In this document: positions 30,694 through 40,801 of the stretch, piece by piece
How positions within the stretch are numbered: position 1 is the stretch's first letter
Layout: each line of letters begins with the position of its first letter
DNA from: Kluyveromyces lactis
Lineage: Eukaryota; Ascomycota; Saccharomycetes; Saccharomycetales; Saccharomycetaceae
Assembly (NCBI RefSeq): GCF_000002515.2
Contig: NC_006038.1
Location: 806,001 to 870,000, forward strand
Direction: 5' to 3'
Length of the DNA stretch: 64,000 bases
Translations under genes and position numbers: made by a program
Notes under the pieces: generated by a model
What the model saw: the letters and a program-made list of their open reading frames with translations, nothing else
Told to the model about the DNA's origin: nothing
Database searches by the model: none

Positions 30694-31872
30694 GTACATT
30701 TCACTCGGCGCAACTCTGGCTGCAAAAAACTATGTATGTCTATAACAAGCTGCAATATTTATAATTGATTTTATGAGGAAATATGATCTTATGCCTTTAG
30801 ACTTGTGAATAATGGACACTGTATTCACAAACTCCGCTCTTTTGAAGTTAAGATCTTAAAATTTGGTGGCAGTTGTAAATTTCTGTCACCAAATTCGTGC
30901 AAGTTTGTTCTTCGTCTTGTGTGAAAGTGAATTCACATTGAAAAATCGTAAACGTTTTCAAAGAAAATGTCTAATGCATGTAACGCCCTCAGTCGGAAGT
31001 ACTTAAACAATCCAGTCGAACACATTACTGCACCGCCAGTGATGGACATAAAGAAAAATGCACATCAGGCACGACAAGTTCCCGTTTACGTGAAATCACT
31101 CAAATAAAGAAAGACGATGGTTCGGTAGAACCTAGAGAAAAAGTATCGTTCATAGAAGTCTCGCTGCTGAGCTGGGTCCTTTTTTATGATCTTTTTACTG
31201 ATCACATGAACAGTCTAACTTCGAGCTTCTCAGCCTTGAAAAACTGAGCAAGACTGCCTTCGTAGTAGCATCCCATCTCATAACGTACACTTCCTCTGGC
31301 TATATACTAAAACACAATGAGAAAAATGCTCTGTTTACCAACTCTGATAGACCATTACCATAATGACAAAACGGAATAATGATCCATTGAGACTTATGTG
31401 GTAATTTTATACTTTTGATCTATGTTCATTATCGTAACTTCAAGGAGATAGTGTATAGATAACTCACCAGAAGCCAGTATGATAGTCAGAGATGAACATC
31501 AGTTGTTATCTTGGGCCATAAGACCAAATTGATACCAATTTTACCAGACTTCAATACTTCAAATGATTAAAGTAAATGTGAAAGAAGTATTGTTAACTTT
31601 GAATTTTTTTACCTATTTTAATAATTTTTCCATTCTTTTCTACTAGTATTATTTCAGTGTCAGTGGAAATGACAGAAACATATGACAGAAACTGAAATAA
31701 AATAGAACGCTCTATAGTTGGTTGCTGATCCTATGTCATGGCGATATCATTGGCATACCTGCTTTCTTAGAATATGATAACATTTTTTTTATATTTGTTT
31801 GGATATATTCAGCTACACTGGTACGTGACATATTGACAAGTTCGTAAAATCATGGAATCATTAACATAATAT
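30694..31872. other. Gene-free stretch GRX5 to PLR1
   Basis: This 1.18-kb gap between two genes whose 3' ends face each other is long for a convergent yeast gap. It holds a strong hairpin at 30860-30895 and a weaker inverted repeat (arms at 31649-31658 and 31691-31700). No open frame with coding character was seen; decayed sequence is possible. Confidence 0.55.
30860..30895. repeat. 13-bp inverted repeat (hairpin)
   Basis: AATTTGGTGGCAG at 30860-30872 and CTGTCACCAAATT at 30883-30895 pair over 13 positions, with one G-T that becomes a G-U pair in RNA. The loop is 10 nt. It lies 167 bp after the GRX5 stop. Confidence 0.8.
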
Positions 31873-32901
31873 CTAACGAATCATCTCGTATCTTCCACCG
31901 ACAGTTTTGAAAGATTGTAAAAATTTGTCAATCTTTGCTAGTTCCTCGTCAGATAATTCTATGAAACTATAATTAGAGGTTACCTTGTCCACAGTTGTTC
32001 CTGAGGGAATAGGAATAATTTTAGTATTTGGATAGTTCTTACTGATAGCCCGGATCCATCCGATTGCTACTTGTGGTAAAGTGACGTTATCAGATCTTTT
32101 AGCGATAATTTCGTTCTCTAAAAATTCGACTAAAGACTTGTTGTGAGCGAACGCGTCATCTTGGAATCTCTTCAATTGAATTCTGAAATCACCTGCTGGG
32201 ATATCAGAGCTCTTGGCCAAAGCACCAGTTAGCAAACCTCTACCCAATGGAGAGTAGGCAACAATTGGCAACCCTAGTTCGTTACAAGTGTCGACAATAC
32301 CGTTCGAGAGAATTTCAGCAGAAAACATGGACAATTCGACTTCAACACAGACTAAATATTCACCATACTCCTTGTGAATGGCTCTGATTTGTTCAGCGGT
32401 TACTTCACTCAATGAAATACCACCAATTTTACCCTTCTTGACGTATTCAACGATGGTGTCAAATGTTTCACGAGGGAAAACCGATTCACCAGTCTTCTTT
32501 ATAAGTTCAAGGTCCAATCTTGCTGGCTCATAGATGTCCACATACCCATTGAACACTTTAAGAGTGTTTTCGATAGATGCGCTAACACTCTTAGCATCAC
32601 CGGCTGGGCTCAAGGTTTGCAAGTCAACAGCACCTTTAGCACTGATAATTACCTTTTCACGATCTTCCGGATACTTGTCAAAGTAGGATTGCAACAACTT
32701 GTAGTTGCTCAAAGGTTCACCGTAGAATTCACCAACATTGAACAACGCCTTTTTATCACCAGTAAATTCAAGAACTTTCTTGAAGGTTTTGGACGCAGCT
32801 TCTGGGGCAATAGGTTCTGCTCTCCAGGTGAAACTCATCAAACCATATCCTAGGGCTACGTTATTAAGCAATTGAGAACGGTAGTCGCTTGGAGATGGCA
32901 T
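31873..32901 (-). CDS. Pyridoxal reductase-like aldo-keto reductase (YPR127W type)
   Basis: Aldo-keto reductase fold protein, 342 aa, most like S. cerevisiae YPR127W and the fission yeast pyridoxal reductase Plr1, which convert pyridoxal to pyridoxine with NADPH. Visible segments are GYGLMSFTWRAEP, FNVGEFYG (Tyr kept), ISAKG (Lys kept) and AYSPLGRGLLTG. The usual catalytic aspartate is N and the usual histidine is A (YEPARLD); from memory these replacements are family-wide, so they do not imply a dead enzyme. It interrupts the expected order GRX5-EXO5/PDR12 and has about 1.2 kb of gene-free DNA on each side. Confidence 0.88.
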   Translation of the reverse strand: MPSPSDYRSQLLNNVALGYGLMSFTWRAEPIAPEAASKTFKKVLEFTGDKKALFNVGEFYGEPLSNYKLLQSYFDKYPEDREKVIISAKGAVDLQTLSPAGDAKSVSASIENTLKVFNGYVDIYEPARLDLELIKKTGESVFPRETFDTIVEYVKKGKIGGISLSEVTAEQIRAIHKEYGEYLVCVEVELSMFSAEILSNGIVDTCNELGLPIVAYSPLGRGLLTGALAKSSDIPAGDFRIQLKRFQDDAFAHNKSLVEFLENEIIAKRSDNVTLPQVAIGWIRAISKNYPNTKIIPIPSGTTVDKVTSNYSFIELSDEELAKIDKFLQSFKTVGGRYEMIR

Positions 32902-34159
32902 GCTTTTCTATTATTCGATGTACTAAAAACTTTGGTGGATAATCAATTGACTGCAATGCTACACTGAACACTAACTATTGATATTCCTTACTGTTTAAAC
33001 CTTTAATTGAAAGAAATAGGAAGCTTTTAATTAAGATGAGATGAAATTTAGGGGAATGGAGATGAAATATGTAAAATGCCGCATTTATATACGTTGGAGC
33101 GTACCATTAACACACATATAAAAAACATTATTCATATAAGAAATATCACCCACTTAATCAATATCAGTTGCCAACTTGTGGGTCTTGCTGAGAAGGTTTA
33201 GTACAATGCCTGAAAAGAGCATTACTAATTTGCATTGACGTTCAAAAAAAACCATGGCAATCTAAGTAGTAGCGAAAATCAACATTAGGCTTGATAAAGC
33301 TTGTAATGTAGAGGGTGCCTCCAACTGGAGAATTACTCCGGCTGATATACAGCATATACCAGAGTGATTTAATGCACCTCTACTATATTGACTTATTCAA
33401 ATGGATTACGTAAATCTCAGAACTTCAACTCAAGAAGTATCAAAGCTCTAGACTTCAATGTGCGATAATAACGTCGCCTTTTCGTAAAAGTAGTATTTTT
33501 GCCATCCGTAACTACGTCGCGTCGACAGTCTTTTAACCTTCGCCTGCCTGACTTTTGCAGTCAATCCGAAACGATAAGGAACATAGCCCCATCGGCAAAC
33601 CAATTGAACCATTTTCTTGGAAGTTCTACCCCGTTTGGAATACTATATGATTGGTAAGAGTCAGCAGCAATAGGTGCTCAGTTGAAGAAGGAACTGGACG
33701 ACAAATTCGACACTGACTTCTGTAGAGAAGCTTCAAGTATGTACAACGGTATGGTGCCTCCTAGCTTTGGAACCTATCATGATCGGAGCACGGATATCCC
33801 GAAGCCTGCCGGGTCCTGGCCTCCCATGTCTAATGGTTCTTTATTCAAATCGATTGGTATGTATTTAATGGATCCAACAGTGAGTTCTAGGGACAAAGGT
33901 TCGATTCATCGATGGCTGCTTCGCTGCCGTTGAATTACTTGGCACAGATCTTCTTTAACTAACGGCTTTTCCTGTCGGACTTCCCATTAGGGCAAGGGCA
34001 GCGTAGAGAACGTTTCAAGAGGAGCAGAGATACCCATTGGTTGAGTGAACGGTCAAAGCAGCCTCTATTGAAAGGACATTGTAATTAAGCTAACAAATAA
34101 ATAATAAATATTAAAAACATATATAGATAGCATGGATATCAAGTGGTGGCCGGTAGCAC
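32902..34159. other. Gene-free stretch between PLR1-like gene and EXO5
   Basis: This 1.26-kb gap holds the promoter of the reductase gene. From about 33,660 to 33,990 the base composition turns GC-richer and codon-like, with an 83-codon frame (33682-33933) that has no near homologue I recognise and starts without an upstream context; it may be a decayed gene. Confidence 0.45.
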
Positions 34160-35818
34160 CTAGAGTTTACTTATCTCTTCTAAGGTAGGACCTAGTTGTT
34201 TGAACATCTTGTTGCCATTAGCTCTCCATCCGCAGACATCATGAAAATCACAGTACTTACAAAACGTCACTAGATTCTTCTTTGTTGGCACAATAGGTTC
34301 AACGGATCGTTTCCCAAACCAAAATTGGGAGCTGCTGTGGCACTCTTGCTTTAACAATGCCGAATCATATTGAAATTTATCAGTATAAAATTTGTAATCA
34401 CCAGTGTAGTATTCTATCATTAGATCATTGGATAATAACGGTAATAATGTACCGTACAATTGAGCCAATCTAGCAGCGAAGTATCTTAAAGTTGGCGGAT
34501 TCGCCCATTTTTGGTAAAACGTACCATATTTTTCAAGTGTACTCTCTTCCATTGTCAAATCTGCGTATTGAGAAAGATTATACTCATTGGCTTCGCCAAT
34601 TTCCGAAGGCATAGCAATGTTATCCTCGTCGCCGTTTTCCAATTCCGATTGGTAATATCTATCAAAAGGTTCAAACCCAATTGGTTCTCCAAGCATTATC
34701 CTTTCAAGGTCAGGTCTTATGGCAGGGTCAATCTCCATGAAATAGATGAGATTTGATATGTTGATTGGTGTGTCAATGTTTATGTCCCTCCTTGTAGCAT
34801 TCAGTATTAGTTTCTGGTATGCGATTTCGGGGTCTTTTCCCAAGTTTTCCAAAAAAAATCGGTAATACATGACCTGAAGCTTTGATGCTCGTACTACGGA
34901 AGCATGGTTGGGTACAATTGCTCTAGGACGTGTCTTAACGTCGCCCACTGCGATTTTTAGGTCTTCTGCCTGCGGAATGGTGTCTCCAAGGAATGAAATG
35001 ATCTTTAATAAATCAAAGCCATTTTTCTCTCTCAAAGCCGGCTCGAGAGATTTAGGCTTATTGTTGTTTACGTGAAATAGAACTACGTGATCAATGATAC
35101 CACTTATCAAGATGTCTCTATCATCCTTAACTTGCCCTTCTATCAACTGGCAAGATCTTGAATCGATATACCCGTGGCATAGAATTTCACGAGCTTCACC
35201 CGAGCTAAATAGAGTAAGTAACCTGTGAATACACTGGAACCAATTATCTGCTAACTGATGTGTATCATCTTCAGCTAATTCCCATTCGTACGTTTCCATG
35301 AAATCTTCAACGGCAGGAGCAACACCATGAATTGCCTTTTCTAGCTTTTCATGCTCAACTTTTCCAACTTTCAACTGTCGGTGCTCAAATATTGGAAGTC
35401 GGGAATATATATCGTACATTTGATTTAGTTCGCACCATCTTTTAGTTAAAAGTTTTGTCACAGATAGTCTTTCAGTACCGGCAAATTTGATGTTCCCGTC
35501 CTCATCTAGAACAGTCTTGGAATAAACGTCAAAATAAGGATTCTTCAAATCATTTGGCGGTTCCATCGACACGTACTCAGAGTCCGGTTCACCTGGAAAA
35601 ATATTGCGTATTACTTCAAGTTTCCTGTCAATGTACTCTTGCTTAGCCCTAGTGCGGCTTAGCTTGCTGCTGGAGGTAGTCTGTTTCACAGTAACTAATT
35701 TTAATGCAGAATCAATAGCCTTCAGATCATCTTTATTGAATTTTATAGATTGAAGGTCCTCTAATATCAAATGCGTGTTTCTTTTAATAGAGTACAACCG
35801 TAAAAATCGCCTTATCAT
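34160..35818 (-). CDS. EXO5: Exo5, mitochondrial single-strand exonuclease with Fe-S cluster
   Basis: Single-strand-specific 5' exonuclease needed to keep mitochondrial DNA. The 552-aa protein (585 in S. cerevisiae) begins with a basic presequence (MIRRFLRLYSIKRN). The PD-(D/E)XK-type nuclease core shows IAVGDVKTRPR with the catalytic Asp and Lys. Four cysteines that hold the [4Fe-4S] cluster are present: C129, then C520, C523 and C529 (CKYCDFHDVC). It corresponds to YBR163W and lies in tandem after PDR12. Confidence 0.94.
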   Translation of the reverse strand: MIRRFLRLYSIKRNTHLILEDLQSIKFNKDDLKAIDSALKLVTVKQTTSSSKLSRTRAKQEYIDRKLEVIRNIFPGEPDSEYVSMEPPNDLKNPYFDVYSKTVLDEDGNIKFAGTERLSVTKLLTKRWCELNQMYDIYSRLPIFEHRQLKVGKVEHEKLEKAIHGVAPAVEDFMETYEWELAEDDTHQLADNWFQCIHRLLTLFSSGEAREILCHGYIDSRSCQLIEGQVKDDRDILISGIIDHVVLFHVNNNKPKSLEPALREKNGFDLLKIISFLGDTIPQAEDLKIAVGDVKTRPRAIVPNHASVVRASKLQVMYYRFFLENLGKDPEIAYQKLILNATRRDINIDTPINISNLIYFMEIDPAIRPDLERIMLGEPIGFEPFDRYYQSELENGDEDNIAMPSEIGEANEYNLSQYADLTMEESTLEKYGTFYQKWANPPTLRYFAARLAQLYGTLLPLLSNDLMIEYYTGDYKFYTDKFQYDSALLKQECHSSSQFWFGKRSVEPIVPTKKNLVTFCKYCDFHDVCGWRANGNKMFKQLGPTLEEISKL

Positions 35819-36244
35819 AATTTGAGCTTTCTTCCTTGAACCCTGGCAGCAGGCGCAATGTTACCGCTCAAGCAGTTTCAACAACTGGTTATTCCGCTCT
35901 AAAGCAAATTTATTGTGGAGACAGAACTTTCTTATTGTTAAAAAAAGCAGACCCTAATTACGGCTTTAACACTCTTCCCAGTGTTCTTTAAGTACCTGAA
36001 AGATACCCTGTGGACATCATTTCAAAGTAGCGTGTATCTTCTTGAAGTTTCTTAAAAAATCATGATACGACATTTTGATATGTAGTTTCTCAAAATGCTC
36101 ATTTAAGGTTTTAAGGCAATTATGTAGAATGAATATTGAATAAAGTGTAAAAGATTCTTAAATATTTATAAAGACGATAAATGAATAAAAAGATTGTAGA
36201 AATAAAATAGGTTTTCTATAGCGGAGTTACTGGGTAGGTAAGGA
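35819..36244. other. Intergenic EXO5 to PDR12
   Basis: This 426-bp gap holds the EXO5 promoter and the PDR12 3' end. Nothing else is recognisable. Confidence 0.5.
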
Positions 36245-39200
36245 TTAATTCTTGGTTCTATTGACATTTTCAGCATCTCCTGGTTTTTCTTGGAAAATAG
36301 TTGTGTCCTTTTCGTGTCTGTCCTTTGGTTTAATAGCATTCTTCCAAGTACCGATCTTGAAGATCTTGAAAATACTAGTAACGGAGTAGTTCTTCACTCT
36401 CATAACCCAGTAGCAGAACAACATTGCGAAGAAGTTGAAGATAATATATGCCCATAGGAAACCGAAATTTCTCCACCTATAGACCCATTTGACATTAAAT
36501 CTTGCAACAACTTCTTGTTGGTAGCTGTATGGACAGTACTGACAGCTTTGTGTGTCATTTGGATTGGTCAAGTAACCAGTGTTATCTTCGATGTAAGTTG
36601 ACAAGTATTCACCACATGTTTGACCTTCTGGTGGATCCATAACGGCGAATTCATTCCTGCCACAGACGACCTTTTTACCTTGAACAATTGGTGCGACTAA
36701 CGATTGGACAACATAAGTGAATGGAGACACGTTGTACATGAATCTCTTCCAAAAACCAGGCATCTTTTCTCTTGGTTGCAAGATACCACAGAATAACAAC
36801 ATGGCAGCGAACAAGTTGGAGTTGATCATAGAAGCAGATGGCACATCTGGAGACATATAGAACACCCAACAACCGTAAGAGATAAAGTATGCAGGGAACA
36901 TGATAACGTAAATCAAGAAGAAGTAACCAGCATGGGAAGCACGACCAGTGTATTGTGCTGGCCAATAGTAACAAATCCAACAGATAAATTCACAGGCGGT
37001 GGACCAGATGATTTCGACGGTACAGTGACATAACAACAATGCAGACCAATGGAAAGTGTTCGAAGCAGCTTCTCTGACTTCGTACAATTCTCTAGAATCC
37101 AAGGCAAACACATGCAATTGGTTAACCATAGCTAAGGCAATCAATAACATCATGAAAATAGATGCAAACGATTGATTGGCACCGGCAATCGAGTGGTTAA
37201 CACCAACGTAAGACAAACCAACGAACAAAGCACACAGGACACATTCCAAGAATTTGGCTCTAATGTAGACTGGAGATCTCCAGAATTGAAGCCAAGTTCT
37301 TCCGAAAACACATTTCAATTGAGTCAAGTAGTTAGCAGCATACTTACCAGATAATTCCTTGTCATCAGTAACAGGTCTAGAAGCCAACTTTCTATGCAAT
37401 TCTTCGACTTCTTCTCTGGCAGCTGCACACTCAGGAGATTTTAGCCATAGATCATGCCAGTCCTCTGAGGCAGAGGCAGTTGCACCAGCACCGATACAGT
37501 TTAACATATATTCAGCAGGATTTTCAGAGATACCACACTTAACACCAGATTGACGCTCGAAGTAGTTTAGCAAAGTACCGGAATTTTCACCGATGTCACC
37601 AAAGTACACCATCTTACCACCCTTCTTCAATAATAATAATCTATCGAATTGTTCGAATAAGGTAGCAGAAGGTTGATGGATAGTACACAAAATAGATTGA
37701 CCAGAATCAGCCAAAGCTCTCATGAATTGAACAATAGACCAAGCAGATTGAGAATCTAGACCGGAGGTTGGTTCATCCAAAAACAATAGCAATGATGGTT
37801 TAGCGACCAATTCAACACCAATAGATAACTTCTTTCTTTGTTCGACATTCAAACCTCTACCGGTCTTACCAATGATAGCTTCAGCATACTTTTCCATACC
37901 CAACAAAGAGATGATCTTTTCGACGTAATCATACTTTTCTTGTAGTGGAACAGATTTTGGTTGTCTCAATTCAGCAGCGAATCTCAATGATTCTCTCACG
38001 GACAATTCACCCATATGGTTATCAGATTGAGCAACGTAACCACAGGATCTGTTGAAGGATAAAGGTAGATCCTTGGCGTTCACCAACATATCACCAGTAA
38101 TAACACCGACACTGATTCTTTGGGCCAACACATTAAGCAACGTGGTCTTACCAGCACCAGATTCACCCATTAATGCAGTCATCTTACCAGGCTTAACGTA
38201 ACCAAACACGTCACTCAATAGTTGTCTAGTAGCGCCATCATAAGGAATTGTATAATTCAAGTGGTTCCAGGTAAAGACATCCTTGGATTCAATAATCTTT
38301 GCCAAATCAACGTCAGGACCGTTCAAAGATGCCATCATCTCTTCTCTTGAAGCAACCTTGGTATCAACACTTTCTGAACCCAATTCTGGCATGTGACCTC
38401 TCTTGTACAATAGCAAGTCACCACCACCTTCTAATGGTTTCAAAAATTCAGACATAACAACGTTCATGACAATATAACCAAAAGTCCAAACGATGTTAAT
38501 ACCCCAATCTCTCCAAGCGTGATTGTATGAGAAATGATACTTCTTCAAAACATAGGTATCACCAGAAACATATAAGTTACCTGCAATTGCACCAGCAGCA
38601 TTACAGATTTGGTTGGAGATGGAAACTCCTTCATAACCTGGTCCTGAAGGAATTAATTGGGAACAAAGCATTTGTCTACCATGGAATTCAGTCGACATCA
38701 AGGATTCATAAGCGTAGGTTAAAGGATTTAGGTAATGGAACCATCTGATCCAGTGATGCATTTCACCGATTGGTAACACGAAACCAGTGTAGACAGTTAA
38801 CATTAAAACCCATAGACCACCAATAGCGTGAGCAGTACCACCATCTTTGGTCAATGTGGCGACCAATTTAAAGATAAACGAAGTACATTGTTGAGTGGTG
38901 AACAAATATAACAAAAATTGGAAGAAAGAACCAGCATCATATTTCAAGACAGGAATCCAGTAGGAAACAAGTGAAAGAGTCAACACAGCAACGAATTTAG
39001 TTGGCATTTCAGTGAAAATTTCTTGTAAGGATTCAGCGGAGGTGTGATACATAGAATAAGTCTTATGTTTCACGACAATTGCTCTGTTGTGGAAAGAATT
39101 TGAGATTTCAGCCAAAGAGGTCACAGCAGCAAACAATAAGACGTAGAAAATCAAACCACCACGAGAGTAAGCACCATCGGTAGTAGATTGACTCTTTGGA

Positions 39201-40801
39201 TCGATTTTGTGGAACATAGAACCGACAATCAAACCTTTAGTTAAGAAAGAGGACAAATAAACTTTAGTATATGTGAAATCACCCTTGGTTCTTTGGAACC
39301 CACGCATCATACAATACCACACTTGAGACCAGAAAGTAACGACGTATTGAGATTTGGCTCTTTGACCCTTTTGCAATCTTTGATGCTTGGCCAATTCCAA
39401 TCTTTGTCTTGTCTCTTCTTCAGGATGAGCAGCACAATATTGGTGATAGTACTCAACGGCTCTTTGGTATTCTTCAGAGTTGTGCCAGTAGGCTTCCATT
39501 TCAGTAGATGACTTTGGCATTTTTTCTTCGTAACCATCCTTAATAGCTAGGGTTCTGTTGGCGAAATCTACGGTCACCGAAGTTAAGAATTCTGCAGATG
39601 TCATTCTGTTTGGCTTAATGTAACCCATTCTTTCGAAGTATCCGACAGCTTCGGTAGCTGGACCGAAATAAACTTGCTTCCCGTTGTATAAGACGGTAGT
39701 CTTATCGAATAATTCGTAAATGTTTTCACCTGCTTGGTAAATGGCAACAATAGCAGAGTTATTCATTAAATTGGTAGCAGTACGAATGGCTTGAGCAAAT
39801 TCTAAAGCGGTAGAGGCATCAAGACCACGAGTAGCGTTATCCCAAGAGTAAATGGAAGCACTCATAGCTAGAGCTTCCACAAGAGAAACACGCTTACGTT
39901 CACCACCAGAGACACCTCTGACCACATCGTTACCGACGTTGGTAGCATAAGTGTGTCTTAAACCAAAGACAGTACACCAAAGATCTCTCATGTTGTCGAC
40001 GTATTGGTTTCTTGAAAGATGGTCGATACGGACTCTTGGAGTCTTACATTTTAAAGCGAAATCGATAGTTTCCTTGACGGTAATCTTTGGGAAATGGAAA
40101 TCCAATTCAGGACAGTAAATGACGTACCCTTTGAATTTTTCCATCATTTCAGCCTGAGAAAGACCATCGTAAGAGAAGTCACCAGTGACTTCGACTAATT
40201 CACTTGTTTCACCAGAAACACATTTTAGTAAAGTGGAACAACCAGCACCTGGTCTACCGACAACGAATAACATTTCACCGGATTCGACGACACCGACACA
40301 GTGTTGGATAATGTTACGCAATGGGACATCATCTTTCTTACCAGTCATTTTCTTCCAAAGATGTACTGGAAGATGACCCCAAGAACGTATTAATTCTTCC
40401 ACGGAGGGACCGAAGGCAGCAGAAGCATCGACACCAACAGCGGTCAAATCGTTGAAGGCAACACCGGAATCACCTGATTCAATACCCTGGCTGATTTGAG
40501 AGTTACGTAAGTAATCCAATAAGGCTTTCAAATTGAAATCCAATTGATCAACTTCAAACGATTCCATCTGCTTCTTGGTCTTCGTAGAGATGACTCTTGC
40601 CAAGGATTCGATTCTATCAGCACCATTTTCTTGAGACAAGATGGTAGTGATTTGACGGGATAATTGAGAAGCAGCATTTTGAGATTCGTTATCCTCTTCG
40701 TAATGGAAGGAATTTACTGATTGAGCATAGGAATCAGTAGAATGGATGGAATTTCTTCCATCCTCATTAGTCTTACGACCTGTTGTCGATTCAGAAGACA
40801 T
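36245..40801 (-). CDS. PDR12: Pdr12, ABC transporter for weak organic acids
   Basis: Plasma-membrane PDR-type exporter of carboxylate preservatives and fusel acids. The 1518-aa protein (1511 in S. cerevisiae) is laid out as NBD1-TMD1-NBD2-TMD2. NBD1 has the fungal variant Walker A GRPGAGCSTLLK near residue 183 and signature VSGGERKRVS. NBD2 has GESGAGKTTLL near 880 and a variant signature LNVEQRKKLS. These asymmetric pairs are normal for the PDR family. The N-terminus with TKTKKQMESFEVDQLDFNL and the segment TAVGVDASAAFGPSVEE are typical of Pdr12. Codon bias is strong. It is YPL058C by position. Confidence 0.96.
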   Translation of the reverse strand: MSSESTTGRKTNEDGRNSIHSTDSYAQSVNSFHYEEDNESQNAASQLSRQITTILSQENGADRIESLARVISTKTKKQMESFEVDQLDFNLKALLDYLRNSQISQGIESGDSGVAFNDLTAVGVDASAAFGPSVEELIRSWGHLPVHLWKKMTGKKDDVPLRNIIQHCVGVVESGEMLFVVGRPGAGCSTLLKCVSGETSELVEVTGDFSYDGLSQAEMMEKFKGYVIYCPELDFHFPKITVKETIDFALKCKTPRVRIDHLSRNQYVDNMRDLWCTVFGLRHTYATNVGNDVVRGVSGGERKRVSLVEALAMSASIYSWDNATRGLDASTALEFAQAIRTATNLMNNSAIVAIYQAGENIYELFDKTTVLYNGKQVYFGPATEAVGYFERMGYIKPNRMTSAEFLTSVTVDFANRTLAIKDGYEEKMPKSSTEMEAYWHNSEEYQRAVEYYHQYCAAHPEEETRQRLELAKHQRLQKGQRAKSQYVVTFWSQVWYCMMRGFQRTKGDFTYTKVYLSSFLTKGLIVGSMFHKIDPKSQSTTDGAYSRGGLIFYVLLFAAVTSLAEISNSFHNRAIVVKHKTYSMYHTSAESLQEIFTEMPTKFVAVLTLSLVSYWIPVLKYDAGSFFQFLLYLFTTQQCTSFIFKLVATLTKDGGTAHAIGGLWVLMLTVYTGFVLPIGEMHHWIRWFHYLNPLTYAYESLMSTEFHGRQMLCSQLIPSGPGYEGVSISNQICNAAGAIAGNLYVSGDTYVLKKYHFSYNHAWRDWGINIVWTFGYIVMNVVMSEFLKPLEGGGDLLLYKRGHMPELGSESVDTKVASREEMMASLNGPDVDLAKIIESKDVFTWNHLNYTIPYDGATRQLLSDVFGYVKPGKMTALMGESGAGKTTLLNVLAQRISVGVITGDMLVNAKDLPLSFNRSCGYVAQSDNHMGELSVRESLRFAAELRQPKSVPLQEKYDYVEKIISLLGMEKYAEAIIGKTGRGLNVEQRKKLSIGVELVAKPSLLLFLDEPTSGLDSQSAWSIVQFMRALADSGQSILCTIHQPSATLFEQFDRLLLLKKGGKMVYFGDIGENSGTLLNYFERQSGVKCGISENPAEYMLNCIGAGATASASEDWHDLWLKSPECAAAREEVEELHRKLASRPVTDDKELSGKYAANYLTQLKCVFGRTWLQFWRSPVYIRAKFLECVLCALFVGLSYVGVNHSIAGANQSFASIFMMLLIALAMVNQLHVFALDSRELYEVREAASNTFHWSALLLCHCTVEIIWSTACEFICWICYYWPAQYTGRASHAGYFFLIYVIMFPAYFISYGCWVFYMSPDVPSASMINSNLFAAMLLFCGILQPREKMPGFWKRFMYNVSPFTYVVQSLVAPIVQGKKVVCGRNEFAVMDPPEGQTCGEYLSTYIEDNTGYLTNPNDTQSCQYCPYSYQQEVVARFNVKWVYRWRNFGFLWAYIIFNFFAMLFCYWVMRVKNYSVTSIFKIFKIGTWKNAIKPKDRHEKDTTIFQEKPGDAENVNRTKN

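Noticed and set aside
33899-33909. GGTTCGATTCA, a near match to the tRNA B box
   Set aside because: No A box, cloverleaf or T-run terminator is present.
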